This document shows positions 26,779 through 35,251 of a stretch of DNA of 64,000 nt, piece after piece; the first letter of the stretch is position 1, and every line of letters starts with the position of its first letter. Below the pieces are notes generated by a model. It did no database searches and was not told where the DNA came from. It was given only the letters and a program-made list of their open reading frames with translations. A program made the translations under genes and the position numbers. Source of the stretch: Labrys sp. KNU-23 (GTDB lineage: Bacteria; Pseudomonadota; Alphaproteobacteria; Rhizobiales; Labraceae); assembly GCF_008330945.1 (NCBI RefSeq), contig NZ_CP043489.1, positions 4,165,501 to 4,229,500 of the forward strand. The letters are read 5' to 3'.

Positions 26779-28220
26779 GCTGACATCCTTCTGGGCAAAG
26801 AGGCGGTATCGACGCTGCTCGTCGGCGGCGCCATTTCGGCGATGAGGTGGAAGCTGGTCGAGACGTCGTCGAGCTGGAAATGCGGCTGCAGCCGCACGGT
26901 GCAGATGAAGGTGCCGGGCTTGCCGGGAAGTTCCTCGACGCTGATGCCGGCCGAGCGCAGCGGGTAGCGCGTGCGCAGCGGCAAGTCGGCATCGTCATTG
27001 CCGAGCGTATAGCCCGACAGCCAGTCCTCAAGCTTGCGCTGCAGCGAGGCGGCATCGGCCAGCCGGCCGACCTGGTCGCGCATGATCACCTTGAGGTAAT
27101 GGGAAAAGCGCGAGGCGCAGAGCACATATTGCAGCATGGCGGCGAGACGGGCGTTCTGGCGCGCGTTCTCGTTGGCGTAATGCTGCGGCGCATGGAGCGA
27201 CTGGTTGGCGTTGAAGATGGCACAGGCCGACATATAGGTGGTGCCGATCGGTACCAGGCCGTGATCGCAGAACTGCTGTTCCTGGCTGCCGGTCAGGCGA
27301 ACCTCGACGGGCGCCTGGGCAGACAAACCCTGGCTCTCCGTGCCGAAATCATAGGCTGCGAGTTCGGCGCCGCTCAGCATGCCGCCGTCGACGACATCCT
27401 GGGTGACGCCGCGAATATCGGCGAACCAGCCGGAGTGAATGAAGTTGCGGATGACGACACTCGCAAAGGCGAAGGCGCCATTGCCCCAGAGCAGGCTGGC
27501 ACCATCCCGCGTGATCGCTTCGCGGAAAGGAAAGCCATCCTCGCGCCGGCGCGAATAGGGCTGGTAGGGCTGCCGCATCAGGATGCGCGGCGCGACCAGT
27601 CCGAGAAAGCGGGTATCCTCATGGGTCCGCAGACGGTTCCAGCGTATGCGATCGGGACTGGTGTCGAGCCAGTTGAGATCCTGCACGCGGCTGAGCTCGG
27701 AAAAGCTCTCCAACCCGATCGCATGGGGCGAGGCGGCGGCCACGAAGGGGCAGAAGGCCGCTGCGGCCACCAGGGCCAATTGGGCCAGCGTGCCGACCAC
27801 ATCGCCATTGGCCTGGGGATCGGTGGGGGAGAGATGATAGTCCCCGACGAGCAGGCCGTAGGGCTCCCCACCCGGCATGCCGAATTCACGATTATAGACC
27901 AGCTCGAACAGGCGGCTCTGGTCGAAATCGGAGGCGCGCTCCATGCTGCGCGCCAGTTCCTTCCAGCTCAGGCTGAGCAGCTTGATCTTGACCTCGCTCG
28001 AGCGCGACCCAGCGCGCACCAGCATCGCCAGCCCGCGCCAGCGTGCTTCCATCGCCTGGAATTCAGGATGGTGCAGGATCGCGTTGACCTGGCGATTCAA
28101 CGCCTCGTCGATCAGGGCGATGAGCTGATCTGCTCTGCCTCGCAGCAAGTTCTCGAACCTATCGTCGGAATGGGCTTTCCGGGAGAAAGCCGAAGGTGCC
28201 GCCGGACAGGCCGGCGGCAC
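26775..28220 (-). CDS. impD: second TssC-like sheath paralogue (ImpD)
   Basis: EvpB/TssC-family protein of up to 481 residues, clearly paralogous to the tssC gene just upstream. Shared features are NAILHHPEFQAMEARWRGL, FDQSRLFELVYNREFGMPGGEPYG, ASRFSHYLKVIMRDQ and the C-terminal PGTFICTVRLQPHFQLDDV. imp-type loci of rhizobia carry such a pair (ImpC and ImpD). Its role relative to the true sheath is unclear. The start is uncertain: the GTG at 28220 lies inside a hairpin and lacks a Shine-Dalgarno sequence. A TTG near 28148 preceded by AGG is an alternative that keeps the conserved core. Confidence 0.88.
   Translation of the reverse strand: MPPACPAAPSAFSRKAHSDDRFENLLRGRADQLIALIDEALNRQVNAILHHPEFQAMEARWRGLAMLVRAGSRSSEVKIKLLSLSWKELARSMERASDFDQSRLFELVYNREFGMPGGEPYGLLVGDYHLSPTDPQANGDVVGTLAQLALVAAAAFCPFVAAASPHAIGLESFSELSRVQDLNWLDTSPDRIRWNRLRTHEDTRFLGLVAPRILMRQPYQPYSRRREDGFPFREAITRDGASLLWGNGAFAFASVVIRNFIHSGWFADIRGVTQDVVDGGMLSGAELAAYDFGTESQGLSAQAPVEVRLTGSQEQQFCDHGLVPIGTTYMSACAIFNANQSLHAPQHYANENARQNARLAAMLQYVLCASRFSHYLKVIMRDQVGRLADAASLQRKLEDWLSGYTLGNDDADLPLRTRYPLRSAGISVEELPGKPGTFICTVRLQPHFQLDDVSTSFHLIAEMAPPTSSVDTASLPRRMSA
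28196..28220 (-). terminator. hairpin between tssC and impD (attenuator-like)
   Basis: Perfect 10-bp stem GTGCCGCCGG / CCGGCGGCAC around the loop CCTGT, about 24 bp after the tssC stop on the minus strand. Only CTTCGGCTTT follows, so termination would be partial. Such a stem can stabilise the abundant tssBC transcript and reduce downstream expression. It includes the possible GTG start of impD. Confidence 0.6.
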
Positions 28221-28243
28221 GGTTCAGGATGTATTGCGCCGGC

Positions 28244-29725
28244 TCAGTTCTTGGCGGGAATACGGGCGACCATGCGCAGCGAGGTCGTCAGTTCCTCCAT
28301 CTGCAGCCAGGGTCGCATCCAGGCCACGGCATTGTAGGAGCCGGGCTTGCCCGGGACTTCCTGCACCGTCACCTTGGCATCGCGCAGCGGGTAGCGTGCC
28401 CGGGTCTCCTCGCCCGCCTCGTCATTGGCGTTGACGTAATTGGAAATCCAGCGATTGAGCCAGGCCTCGCAATCCTTGGCCTCCATGAAGGAGCCGATCT
28501 TGTCGCGGCCCATCACCTTCAGATAATGGGCAAAGCGCGAGGTCGCCATCATGTAGGGCAGGCGGGCCGAAACGGCGGCATTGGCATTCGCCTCGGGCCG
28601 GTCGTACAGCTTGGGCTTGTGCGTCGTCTGCGCGCCGAAGAACACCGCGTAATCGGTGTTCTTGTAGTGGCACAGCGGCAGGAATCCGAGCTTGCCCAGT
28701 TCGGCGTCGCGCCGGTCGGTGATGCCGACCTCGGTGGGGCATTTGAGATCGAGATCGCCGTCGTCGCTGGAGAAGATGTGCATCGGCAGGTTCTCGACCT
28801 TGCCGCCATTCTCGGCGCCGCGGATGGCGGTGCACCAGCCATATTTGGCAAAGGCCTCGGTCAGGCGCGTGCCCATGACATAAGCGGCATTCATCCAGCA
28901 GTAATTGTCATGCGGCAGCTCGCCGGTCTTGGAATCGCCGGTCTCGTCATAGCCGAATTCGTCGATGGGATGCGTCTTGGGCCCATAGGGCATGCGGGCC
29001 AGGACGCGCGGCAGGGCCAGGGTGACGAAACGCGAATCGTCGCTTTCCCGCAGGGAACGCCACTTGGCATATTCGACTGTCTCGAAGATCTTCTCGAGAT
29101 CGCGCGGGCGGGCCAGGTCGCGATAGTCCTCGAAGCCGAACATGCGCGGGCTCGCCGCCGAGATGAAGGGGGCGAAGGCCGCTGCCGCGATCGAGGACAG
29201 GCCCTGCAGCAGTTGCACGTCATCGAAGGAGTTGTCGAATTCGTAGTCGCCCACGATGGCGCCCATCGGCTCGCCGCCGGGCGTGCCGAACTCGTCTTCA
29301 TAGATCGACTTGAACAGGCGCGACTGGTCGAACTCGACGGCCTTGGACAGGTCCCTGGCAAGATCACGCTTGGAGGCGTTGAGCACCCGGATCTTCAGAT
29401 TGACGCTGGTCTCACTGTTTTTCACCAGATAGTTGAGGCCGCGCCAGGCGCCTTCGAGCTTGGTGAATTCGGGAGACTGCATGATCGCCGCCAACTGGCG
29501 CGAGATCGTCTTGTCGAGGGCGGCGATGGCGTTGTTGAGCGTCACCGTCAGGTTGCGGTCGTAGACGACCGTGCCCTTGAGAGCCTGGTCGGTCAGGGTG
29601 CGCAGCAGATCCTGGGCGCGGTCCGGCTCGGTCTGGCGCGTGGCCGCGACGACCTGGGTGAGCAGATTCTCGTCCGCGGAGGTTTCGACGACGACATCGC
29701 GCTTGGCTTGAGTCTTGGCATTCAT
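28244..29725 (-). CDS. tssC: type VI secretion contractile sheath large subunit TssC (ImpC/VipB)
   Basis: Sheath large subunit of 493 residues, within the usual TssC length. Typical sequence includes EFTKLEGAWRGLNYLV, FDQSRLFKSIYEDEFGTPGGEP, SPRMFGFEDYRDLARP, MGRDKIGSFMEAKDCEAWLN and C-terminal LRMVARIPAKN. It pairs with TssB to build the contractile sheath and is recycled by ClpV. It lies 26 bp downstream of tssB. Confidence 0.97.
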   Translation of the reverse strand: MNAKTQAKRDVVVETSADENLLTQVVAATRQTEPDRAQDLLRTLTDQALKGTVVYDRNLTVTLNNAIAALDKTISRQLAAIMQSPEFTKLEGAWRGLNYLVKNSETSVNLKIRVLNASKRDLARDLSKAVEFDQSRLFKSIYEDEFGTPGGEPMGAIVGDYEFDNSFDDVQLLQGLSSIAAAAFAPFISAASPRMFGFEDYRDLARPRDLEKIFETVEYAKWRSLRESDDSRFVTLALPRVLARMPYGPKTHPIDEFGYDETGDSKTGELPHDNYCWMNAAYVMGTRLTEAFAKYGWCTAIRGAENGGKVENLPMHIFSSDDGDLDLKCPTEVGITDRRDAELGKLGFLPLCHYKNTDYAVFFGAQTTHKPKLYDRPEANANAAVSARLPYMMATSRFAHYLKVMGRDKIGSFMEAKDCEAWLNRWISNYVNANDEAGEETRARYPLRDAKVTVQEVPGKPGSYNAVAWMRPWLQMEELTTSLRMVARIPAKN

Positions 29726-29751
29726 GGCTCGATCCTCGTATCGCTGCGGCG

Positions 29752-30267
29752 TCAGTTCGCCGAGCCGTCCTTGTTGTTGCCGTCGAGTTGTCCGACCAGT
29801 TTCTTGATGTCGGACTGGCTCTGCAGGATGCTTTCGAGCAGGCGCTCGAGATCCTCGGAACGGTCGGCCTTGCTCATCAGGTCACGCAACTGGTTGCGGG
29901 CGTCGAGCAGGGCCTTGAGCGCTGGAACCTGATTGACGATCGAGCCGGGCTCGAAGTCTTCCATGCTTTCGAATTTGAGATTGACGGCCAGGTCGGTGCC
30001 ATCATCGGCCAGGGTGTTCTCCACCGCGATATTGAGGCCGGGGGTCATGCGGCGCATGACGTCATCGAAATTATCGCGGTCGATCTGCACGAATTTGCGC
30101 TCGCCGAAGGGCTTGAGCGCCTGGGTGGGATTGCCCGAGAAATCGCCGAGCACGCCGACGACGAAGGGCAGCTCCTTGACCACCATCGCCCCTTCGGTCT
30201 CGACCTCGTACTTGATGTGAACCCGGGGCTTGCGAACCCTTTCGAGCTTGGCGTGAACGCTTTCCAT
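29752..30267 (-). CDS. tssB: type VI secretion contractile sheath small subunit TssB (ImpB/VipA)
   Basis: Sheath small subunit of 171 residues. MESVHAKLERVRKPRVHIKY opens the protein and ELPFVVGVLGDFSG is the family hallmark. RKFVQIDRDNFDDVM and GLNIAVENTL follow. The ATG at 30267 has AGGAAG upstream; the frame is open 22 codons further but the extension is not part of the family and contains an 18-bp duplication. It is partner of TssC. Confidence 0.96.
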   Translation of the reverse strand: MESVHAKLERVRKPRVHIKYEVETEGAMVVKELPFVVGVLGDFSGNPTQALKPFGERKFVQIDRDNFDDVMRRMTPGLNIAVENTLADDGTDLAVNLKFESMEDFEPGSIVNQVPALKALLDARNQLRDLMSKADRSEDLERLLESILQSQSDIKKLVGQLDGNNKDGSAN

Positions 30268-30290
30268 CTTGGTCTTCCTGTCTGTGCCGA

Positions 30291-30326
30291 GGGCACGCTG
30301 ATAAATTTGGGCACGCTGATAAAATT
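30291..30326. repeat. 18-bp tandem duplication upstream of tssB
   Basis: GGGCACGCTGATAAA occurs at 30291 and again at 30309, an 18-bp period with almost identical spacer. It lies in the tssA-tssB gap just upstream of the tssB ribosome binding site. It could be a recent slippage duplication or a paired regulatory site. Confidence 0.7.
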
Positions 30327-30398
30327 CTTGCATCGTTCGGAACGGGAAACGCCTGCGGCAGCGAGGGCTTCAATCCACGCCCGGCGCCGAGGAGCCTC

Positions 30399-31463
30399 TC
30401 AATTGTCCCGCTTTTCGGTCTTGGCCTGGATCCCGGCCGCGGTTAGGACGGCATTGCGCGTCTGCGCCTCGGGAAGGAGCTCGGCCAGCAGTTCGGAAAA
30501 GTCCATGCGCCCTCTGCGCACGAGCGTTTCGATGGCTAAGGAAATCGGCGAATGCGGTTCTGTCCGTCGAAAATGGCGGGCAACGGCAAGCAGGATTTCG
30601 AAGGCTTCCTCGCGCGAAGCGATGCTGCCGGGAACCAGGGAGCGCGGTGTCGACGATGCCGGGGCAGTACCATTGGCACTGGCCGGCGGGAGTTCGGCCG
30701 TGGCGGCCGGTGCCGTATCGTCCTCCTCCACGCCAAGGCCGGTAAGATCCCGGATGGCGGCTGCGACTTCCTGCAGCACGTTACGGGTATTGGAGCTTGG
30801 TGGAGCTCGATCCCCGCAGCGTTCGGTCAACACCGCTGCCAGCCTGGCGAAGGAGGCGATGCAGTCGTTGACGACGGCCAGATGTGCGGCCATGGCGGCC
30901 ATTCCCGCCTCCGTGGCGGCTTCGTGCAGGAGGTCGCGACGTTCGGTTTCTCCAGCTCGCTGAGCGAGCTGATAGTCCCACAGCGAGTGCTGGGCGAAGC
31001 TGCCATGAGGTACCAGCGAGGCCAGGCGAATCGCCTGGATCAGCGAGCCTTCGCTGTTGACGCCATTGAGACCGGCAAGAGGAGCCAGGCGCTCCTCGAT
31101 ATCGTCGTCGCCGATGGAGTGCAACTGCTCCCAATAATTGTCCAAAAGCGACATCATGGCGGCGAAACTGTCCCGCAGTCCTTCGAAGCCACGCAGCCTG
31201 AGCTGGGCCTCGGCAAGCCAGGCAAGGATTTCGATATCCTTGCTATTGGACGACAAGATCTGCAGACCTAGTTCATTGACCTCATGCCAGGCTGGCGTAA
31301 GTCGAATATTATCATTCGGAGACGCGCTTCGCTCAACGCTTCGAGCAGCATTGCGAGCGTCCTTAATCCGATAATACTTTTCCTGATATTTGGGAGTTAC
31401 CCTAATATTCTCCCCGCATGGGCTATCTTGCCCAATTGGAGAGATAATCTCCCTCAAATCCAT
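30399..31463 (-). CDS. tssA: type VI secretion assembly protein TssA (ImpA)
   Basis: ImpA N-terminal domain protein of about 354 residues. The start region MDLREIISPIGQDSPCGENI matches the ImpA_N family, and a short C-terminal domain ends the protein (RREEAF..RRTEPHSPISLAIETLVRRG type helices). TssA primes baseplate and sheath assembly. It is the first gene of the minus-strand imp operon. The ATG at 31463 is taken; a GTG two codons upstream is possible because no strong Shine-Dalgarno separates them. Confidence 0.92.
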   Translation of the reverse strand: MDLREIISPIGQDSPCGENIRVTPKYQEKYYRIKDARNAARSVERSASPNDNIRLTPAWHEVNELGLQILSSNSKDIEILAWLAEAQLRLRGFEGLRDSFAAMMSLLDNYWEQLHSIGDDDIEERLAPLAGLNGVNSEGSLIQAIRLASLVPHGSFAQHSLWDYQLAQRAGETERRDLLHEAATEAGMAAMAAHLAVVNDCIASFARLAAVLTERCGDRAPPSSNTRNVLQEVAAAIRDLTGLGVEEDDTAPAATAELPPASANGTAPASSTPRSLVPGSIASREEAFEILLAVARHFRRTEPHSPISLAIETLVRRGRMDFSELLAELLPEAQTRNAVLTAAGIQAKTEKRDN

Positions 31464-31834
31464 CAGCACAGCGGCCCCAAGCTTTAAACTCCTGACACAT
31501 CCCGATGGCAGTCTGCTTCCAAAGGCTCAAGCATTCTGTTTCCAAAGGTACAGTAATGTCAATGCCACAGCCGGTATGATGAATGAATGACGGTATATGG
31601 TATTACCTTACAGTTTTCCAATTGATGAAGAATCACATGAATCATGTCGCGCGAGTGTCATCAAATTGTCATGTACTATCTTACCGCCATTTTGATGATA
31701 GACTCACAGTGATGTACCAGTATCTTGGCTTTTGTAATAATAGCTCTATAGACCTAAAATAGGAATCCTGCTTAACTCGATTAACGTTACGGCGCATATG
31801 CGTCTGAGCAGAAAAACCTACGTGGAATTCGTGG
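31464..31834. promoter_or_regulatory. divergent tssA / clpV promoter region
   Basis: 371 bp of AT-rich, non-coding sequence between the two T6SS operons. It presumably contains both promoters. The clearest structure is a triple TGTC direct repeat at 31645-31672, listed separately. I found no convincing sigma-54 -24/-12 pair. Confidence 0.7.
31645..31672 (+). promoter_or_regulatory. three TGTC repeats at exact 11-bp spacing (candidate response-regulator site)
   Basis: TGTCGC at 31645, TGTCAT at 31656 and TGTCAT at 31667 repeat with an 11-bp period, one helical turn. OmpR-family response regulators bind such tandem repeats. ChvG-ChvI is an OmpR-type system known to control the T6SS in Agrobacterium, making ChvI a candidate binder here; that is inference. 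Confidence 0.5.
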
Positions 31835-34612
31835 ATGCCGAATATCGATCTCAACCAACTCGTCAGGATGTTGGGGCCGGAGCTACGTGTCGCTCTTGAG
31901 ACAGCTGCGTCCATCGCCGCGCGCAACGCAAACCCCACTGTGGAAGTGGCGCATTGGCTGAGCGGGCTTGTCCAGGCTCCCGATTTGGTGGCGCGTTTTG
32001 AACAGGCAGGACTGCGTGTCGAGGCGCTCCGGCGCGAGCTCGACATGGCCATTGCCGATCTGTCGCGGGACAGTCAGGCGCAACTGACCCTATCGCAGAA
32101 TGTGCTGACGCTCGCCCGTGAGGCGTGGCTGGTGGCTTCGCTGCAGTTTGGCCGTACCCGTGTGGAATTTGGCGATCTTCTGGTGGCGCTTGCCACCGAG
32201 CAGAGCCTTCGCATCGTGGCGCGGGCCACGGCCCCGAGCCTGCGAGACATCGATCTCAAGGTCGTCGAAGCGGCACTTGCCGATCTCAAGGCCGGCAATG
32301 CAGATCAGGCGCCGGATGGAGCGGTGGTGCCGTCCGGATCGAGTGGCGGAGAGAGTGATTTCCTGCGTCTCTACACCCAGGACATGACGGCGGATGCCCG
32401 CTCCGGTCGCATCGATCCGGTGATCGGGCGCGACCGTGAGCTGCGCCAGGTCATCGACGTCTTGATGCGCCGCCGGCAAAACAACCCGATTCTGGTCGGC
32501 GAGGCCGGAGTCGGCAAAACCGCGATCGCCGAGGCTCTGGCCTTGGAGATTGCGGCCGGTAACGTGCCGTCCATGCTGAAGGACGTGCGCCTGCTGTCGC
32601 TCGATCTCAGCCTTTTGCAGGCTGGGGCAGGGGTGAAAGGCGAGTTCGAACGGCGGCTGCACGGCGTGGTGGATGCGGTGAAGGCCTCGCTTGTGCCGAT
32701 CATCCTGTTCATCGACGAGGCGCACAGCCTGATCGGGGCCGGTGGCCAGGCCGGACAAGGCGATGCCGCCAACATTCTCAAGCCCTCGCTGGCCCGTGGC
32801 GAGCTGCGCACCATCGCCGCCACGACCTGGGGCGAATATAAGCGCTTCATCGAACGCGATGCGGCTCTGACCCGCCGTTTCCAGACCGTGAAGATCGACG
32901 AACCCGACGAGGAAACCGCGATCCGCATGCTGCGTGGCGTCGCCGGCGCCTTCCGGTCCCACCACAAGGTGCGCATTCGCGACGAAGCGCTGGCTGCTGC
33001 GGTACGATTATCCGCGCGCTATATTCCGGCCCGCCAATTGCCCGACAAGGCGATCAGCCTGATCGATACCGCCGCCGCGGCGGTATCCCTGGGGCGGCAG
33101 GCCGTTCCGGAGGCGATCCGTTCGCTGCGGGGTGAACGCGAATTGCTGGAAGCCGAGGCGGCCTGGCTCGCCAGGGAGCCGGAGAGCGCAGAAGGCATGG
33201 AGCGGCGCACGCAGATCGATGGCCGGGTTGCGGCGATCGCCGACGAGATCGAGGAGCTTCAGACCCGCTTCGAGGCCGAGGCATCTCTGGTGGAGGAGGC
33301 CGACCGGCTGGAGGCGATCCTGTCGGGCGAGGACGAGGCCGGCGAGCCCTGGTCGCCCGTCGGCGAGGACGGCAATGTCGCGCCGTTCCCCGAACAGCCC
33401 GGTACCCGCGAAAGCGCCCGTGCGGCGCTCGCCGTCGCCGAAGACAGTCTTGCAGAACTCACCGGCGAGACTCCTCTGTTGCCGCGCGCCGTCGACCGCG
33501 AGGTGATCGCTTCGTTGGTGGCGCGCTGGACCGGCATCCCCGTCGGCAAGCTGCTGACCGACCAGATCGAGACGGTCAAGACGCTGGAGGCGCGCCTGAA
33601 GGAGCGCGTGATCGGCCAGGACGGTGCCATTGATCGCGTCGCTTCGGCGATGCGCACGGCGAGGGCCGGGCTTTCCGATCCGCGCCGGCCGCCGGCGGTG
33701 TTCCTGTTCGTCGGCATGTCCGGTACCGGCAAGACCGAGACGGCGCTGGCGCTTGCCGACCTGCTCTATGGCGGCAGCCAGTATCTGACCACCATCAACA
33801 TGTCGGAATTCAAGGAGGAGCATAAGATCTCCATGCTCCTCGGCTCGCCCCCCGGCTATGTCGGCTATGGCGAGGGCGGGGTGCTGACCGAAGCCATCAG
33901 GCGCCGGCCCTATGGCGTGCTGCTGCTCGACGAGATCGACAAGGCCCATCCCGGCGTCCAGGAGATCTTCTACCAGGTCTTCGACAAGGGCACGCTGCGC
34001 GACGGCGAGGGCCGCGACATCGATTTCAAGAACACCACCATCGTGATGACGGCCAATACCGGCTCGGAGCTGCTGGCCACGCTCGCCGCCGATCCCGACA
34101 CCATGCCGGAGGGCGAGGCGCTGGAGGGGCTGCTGCTCGGCGAATTGCAAAAGCAGTTCAAGCCCGCCTTCCTCGGCCGCACCACCATCCTGCCCTTCAT
34201 GCCGCTCGGCAAGGCGGCGCTGTCGGGTATCGTCGACATCCAGATCGGTCGCATACAGGGCCGCGTCTCGGCAAGCTATGGCAGCGAGGTTGTCCTGCTG
34301 CCAGCGGCGCGCGAGGCCCTGGTTGCCCGTGCCGGCACCAGCGAGATGGGCGCACGCGCCATCGAAGCGATGATCGCGCGCGAGCTCCTGCCGGATCTGT
34401 CCACCTTTTTCCTCGATCAGGTCGCCGCCGGAAGCAAGGCAGCGCGGATCGAGATCGGATTTGACGGCCGCCGTTTCAGCATTGGCGCTGAGCCGGCGGC
34501 GGCCGCCAAGGAATTCGCCGGGCCGAGGAAACGGCCGGCGGATAAAGCAGCCTCGAATGGCAAGAAGGCTCATTCGGATGCGGTACGACCCAGAAAGGCG
34601 CGAGCGCCTTGA
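31835..34612 (+). CDS. clpV: type VI secretion AAA+ ATPase ClpV (TssH)
   Basis: ClpB-like disaggregase of 925 residues that disassembles contracted TssBC sheaths. The N-terminal Clp_N repeats lie at about 8-150. AAA1 Walker A GEAGVGKT is at 222-229. A middle domain follows (about 430-540), and AAA2 has Walker A GMSGTGKT at 627-634 with LLLDEIDKAHP as Walker B. The C-terminal D2-small domain ends in a basic tail (KRPADKAASNGKK). The N-terminus lacks the ClpB housekeeping pattern. It heads the plus-strand operon with hcp and vgrG. Confidence 0.96.
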   Translation: MPNIDLNQLVRMLGPELRVALETAASIAARNANPTVEVAHWLSGLVQAPDLVARFEQAGLRVEALRRELDMAIADLSRDSQAQLTLSQNVLTLAREAWLVASLQFGRTRVEFGDLLVALATEQSLRIVARATAPSLRDIDLKVVEAALADLKAGNADQAPDGAVVPSGSSGGESDFLRLYTQDMTADARSGRIDPVIGRDRELRQVIDVLMRRRQNNPILVGEAGVGKTAIAEALALEIAAGNVPSMLKDVRLLSLDLSLLQAGAGVKGEFERRLHGVVDAVKASLVPIILFIDEAHSLIGAGGQAGQGDAANILKPSLARGELRTIAATTWGEYKRFIERDAALTRRFQTVKIDEPDEETAIRMLRGVAGAFRSHHKVRIRDEALAAAVRLSARYIPARQLPDKAISLIDTAAAAVSLGRQAVPEAIRSLRGERELLEAEAAWLAREPESAEGMERRTQIDGRVAAIADEIEELQTRFEAEASLVEEADRLEAILSGEDEAGEPWSPVGEDGNVAPFPEQPGTRESARAALAVAEDSLAELTGETPLLPRAVDREVIASLVARWTGIPVGKLLTDQIETVKTLEARLKERVIGQDGAIDRVASAMRTARAGLSDPRRPPAVFLFVGMSGTGKTETALALADLLYGGSQYLTTINMSEFKEEHKISMLLGSPPGYVGYGEGGVLTEAIRRRPYGVLLLDEIDKAHPGVQEIFYQVFDKGTLRDGEGRDIDFKNTTIVMTANTGSELLATLAADPDTMPEGEALEGLLLGELQKQFKPAFLGRTTILPFMPLGKAALSGIVDIQIGRIQGRVSASYGSEVVLLPAAREALVARAGTSEMGARAIEAMIARELLPDLSTFFLDQVAAGSKAARIEIGFDGRRFSIGAEPAAAAKEFAGPRKRPADKAASNGKKAHSDAVRPRKARAP

Positions 34613-34653
34613 CCTGACAAGGCCGATTCAACTTCGAACAGGAGAGAAGTAGT

Positions 34654-35130
34654 ATGCCGATTTATCTGCAGCTCGATGGTATCCAGGGCGACGCCACCCA
34701 GGAACAGCATAAGAAGTGGATGGATATCGAAGCCATTCACTGGAACGTTTCGCGCAACATGAACACCTCGGCGGGTTCTGCCGCCAACCGCGAAGCCTCC
34801 GAGCCGACGATTTCGGAAGTGATCCTGACCAAGGTCAGCGATTCCTCCTCCACCCGGCTGTTCCAGGAAGCCTGCTCGGGCCGCACTGGCAAGACGGCGG
34901 TGATCCACCTGGTGTCCACCGGCAGCCCCGGCAACACCTATATCGAATACACGCTGACCAACACGTTGCTGGCCAATTATTCGGTCGATTCGAATGGCGA
35001 CCGTCCGGTCGAGACGATCCGGCTCAACTTCACCAAGATGCAGGTGAAGTACACCCCCTACAGCGAGGACAACAGCTCGGGCTCGCCGACGATCGCCACC
35101 TACGATCTGGCCACGACGAAGGCCGCCTAA
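34654..35130 (+). CDS. hcp: Hcp tube protein (TssD)
   Basis: Inner tube protein and secreted hexamer, 158 residues. MPIYLQLDGIQGDAT is the typical start, with HWNVSRNM, SEPTISEVILTKVSD and the C-terminal LNFTKMQVKYTPYS. AGGAGAGAAG precedes the ATG. A strong hairpin follows the stop. It is separated from clpV by about 40 bp, with no separate promoter obvious. Confidence 0.97.
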   Translation: MPIYLQLDGIQGDATQEQHKKWMDIEAIHWNVSRNMNTSAGSAANREASEPTISEVILTKVSDSSSTRLFQEACSGRTGKTAVIHLVSTGSPGNTYIEYTLTNTLLANYSVDSNGDRPVETIRLNFTKMQVKYTPYSEDNSSGSPTIATYDLATTKAA

Positions 35131-35144
35131 GAGTTGCGCCGCAC

Positions 35145-35180
35145 TGGACGCCGGCCTTCATCGGCTGGCGTCCAATTCGT
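35145..35180 (+). terminator. hairpin downstream of hcp
   Basis: 12-bp stem TGGACGCCGGCC (35145-35156) with GGCTGGCGTCCA (35163-35174), including one G-U pair, and loop TTCATC. ATTCGTTCGTTT follows. It could terminate partially, boosting the hcp message relative to downstream genes. Confidence 0.65.
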
Positions 35181-35251
35181 TCGTTTACGCCTCGGGATCT
35201 TCGATCTCGGCGCCGCCAACACAAGCTTCACATCAGCGAAGGGGGAGTACG

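Noticed and set aside
31464..31834. Sigma-54 promoter for the T6SS operons
   Set aside because: Candidate TGGCAG and TTGGC words lack the correct GG-N10-GC spacing.
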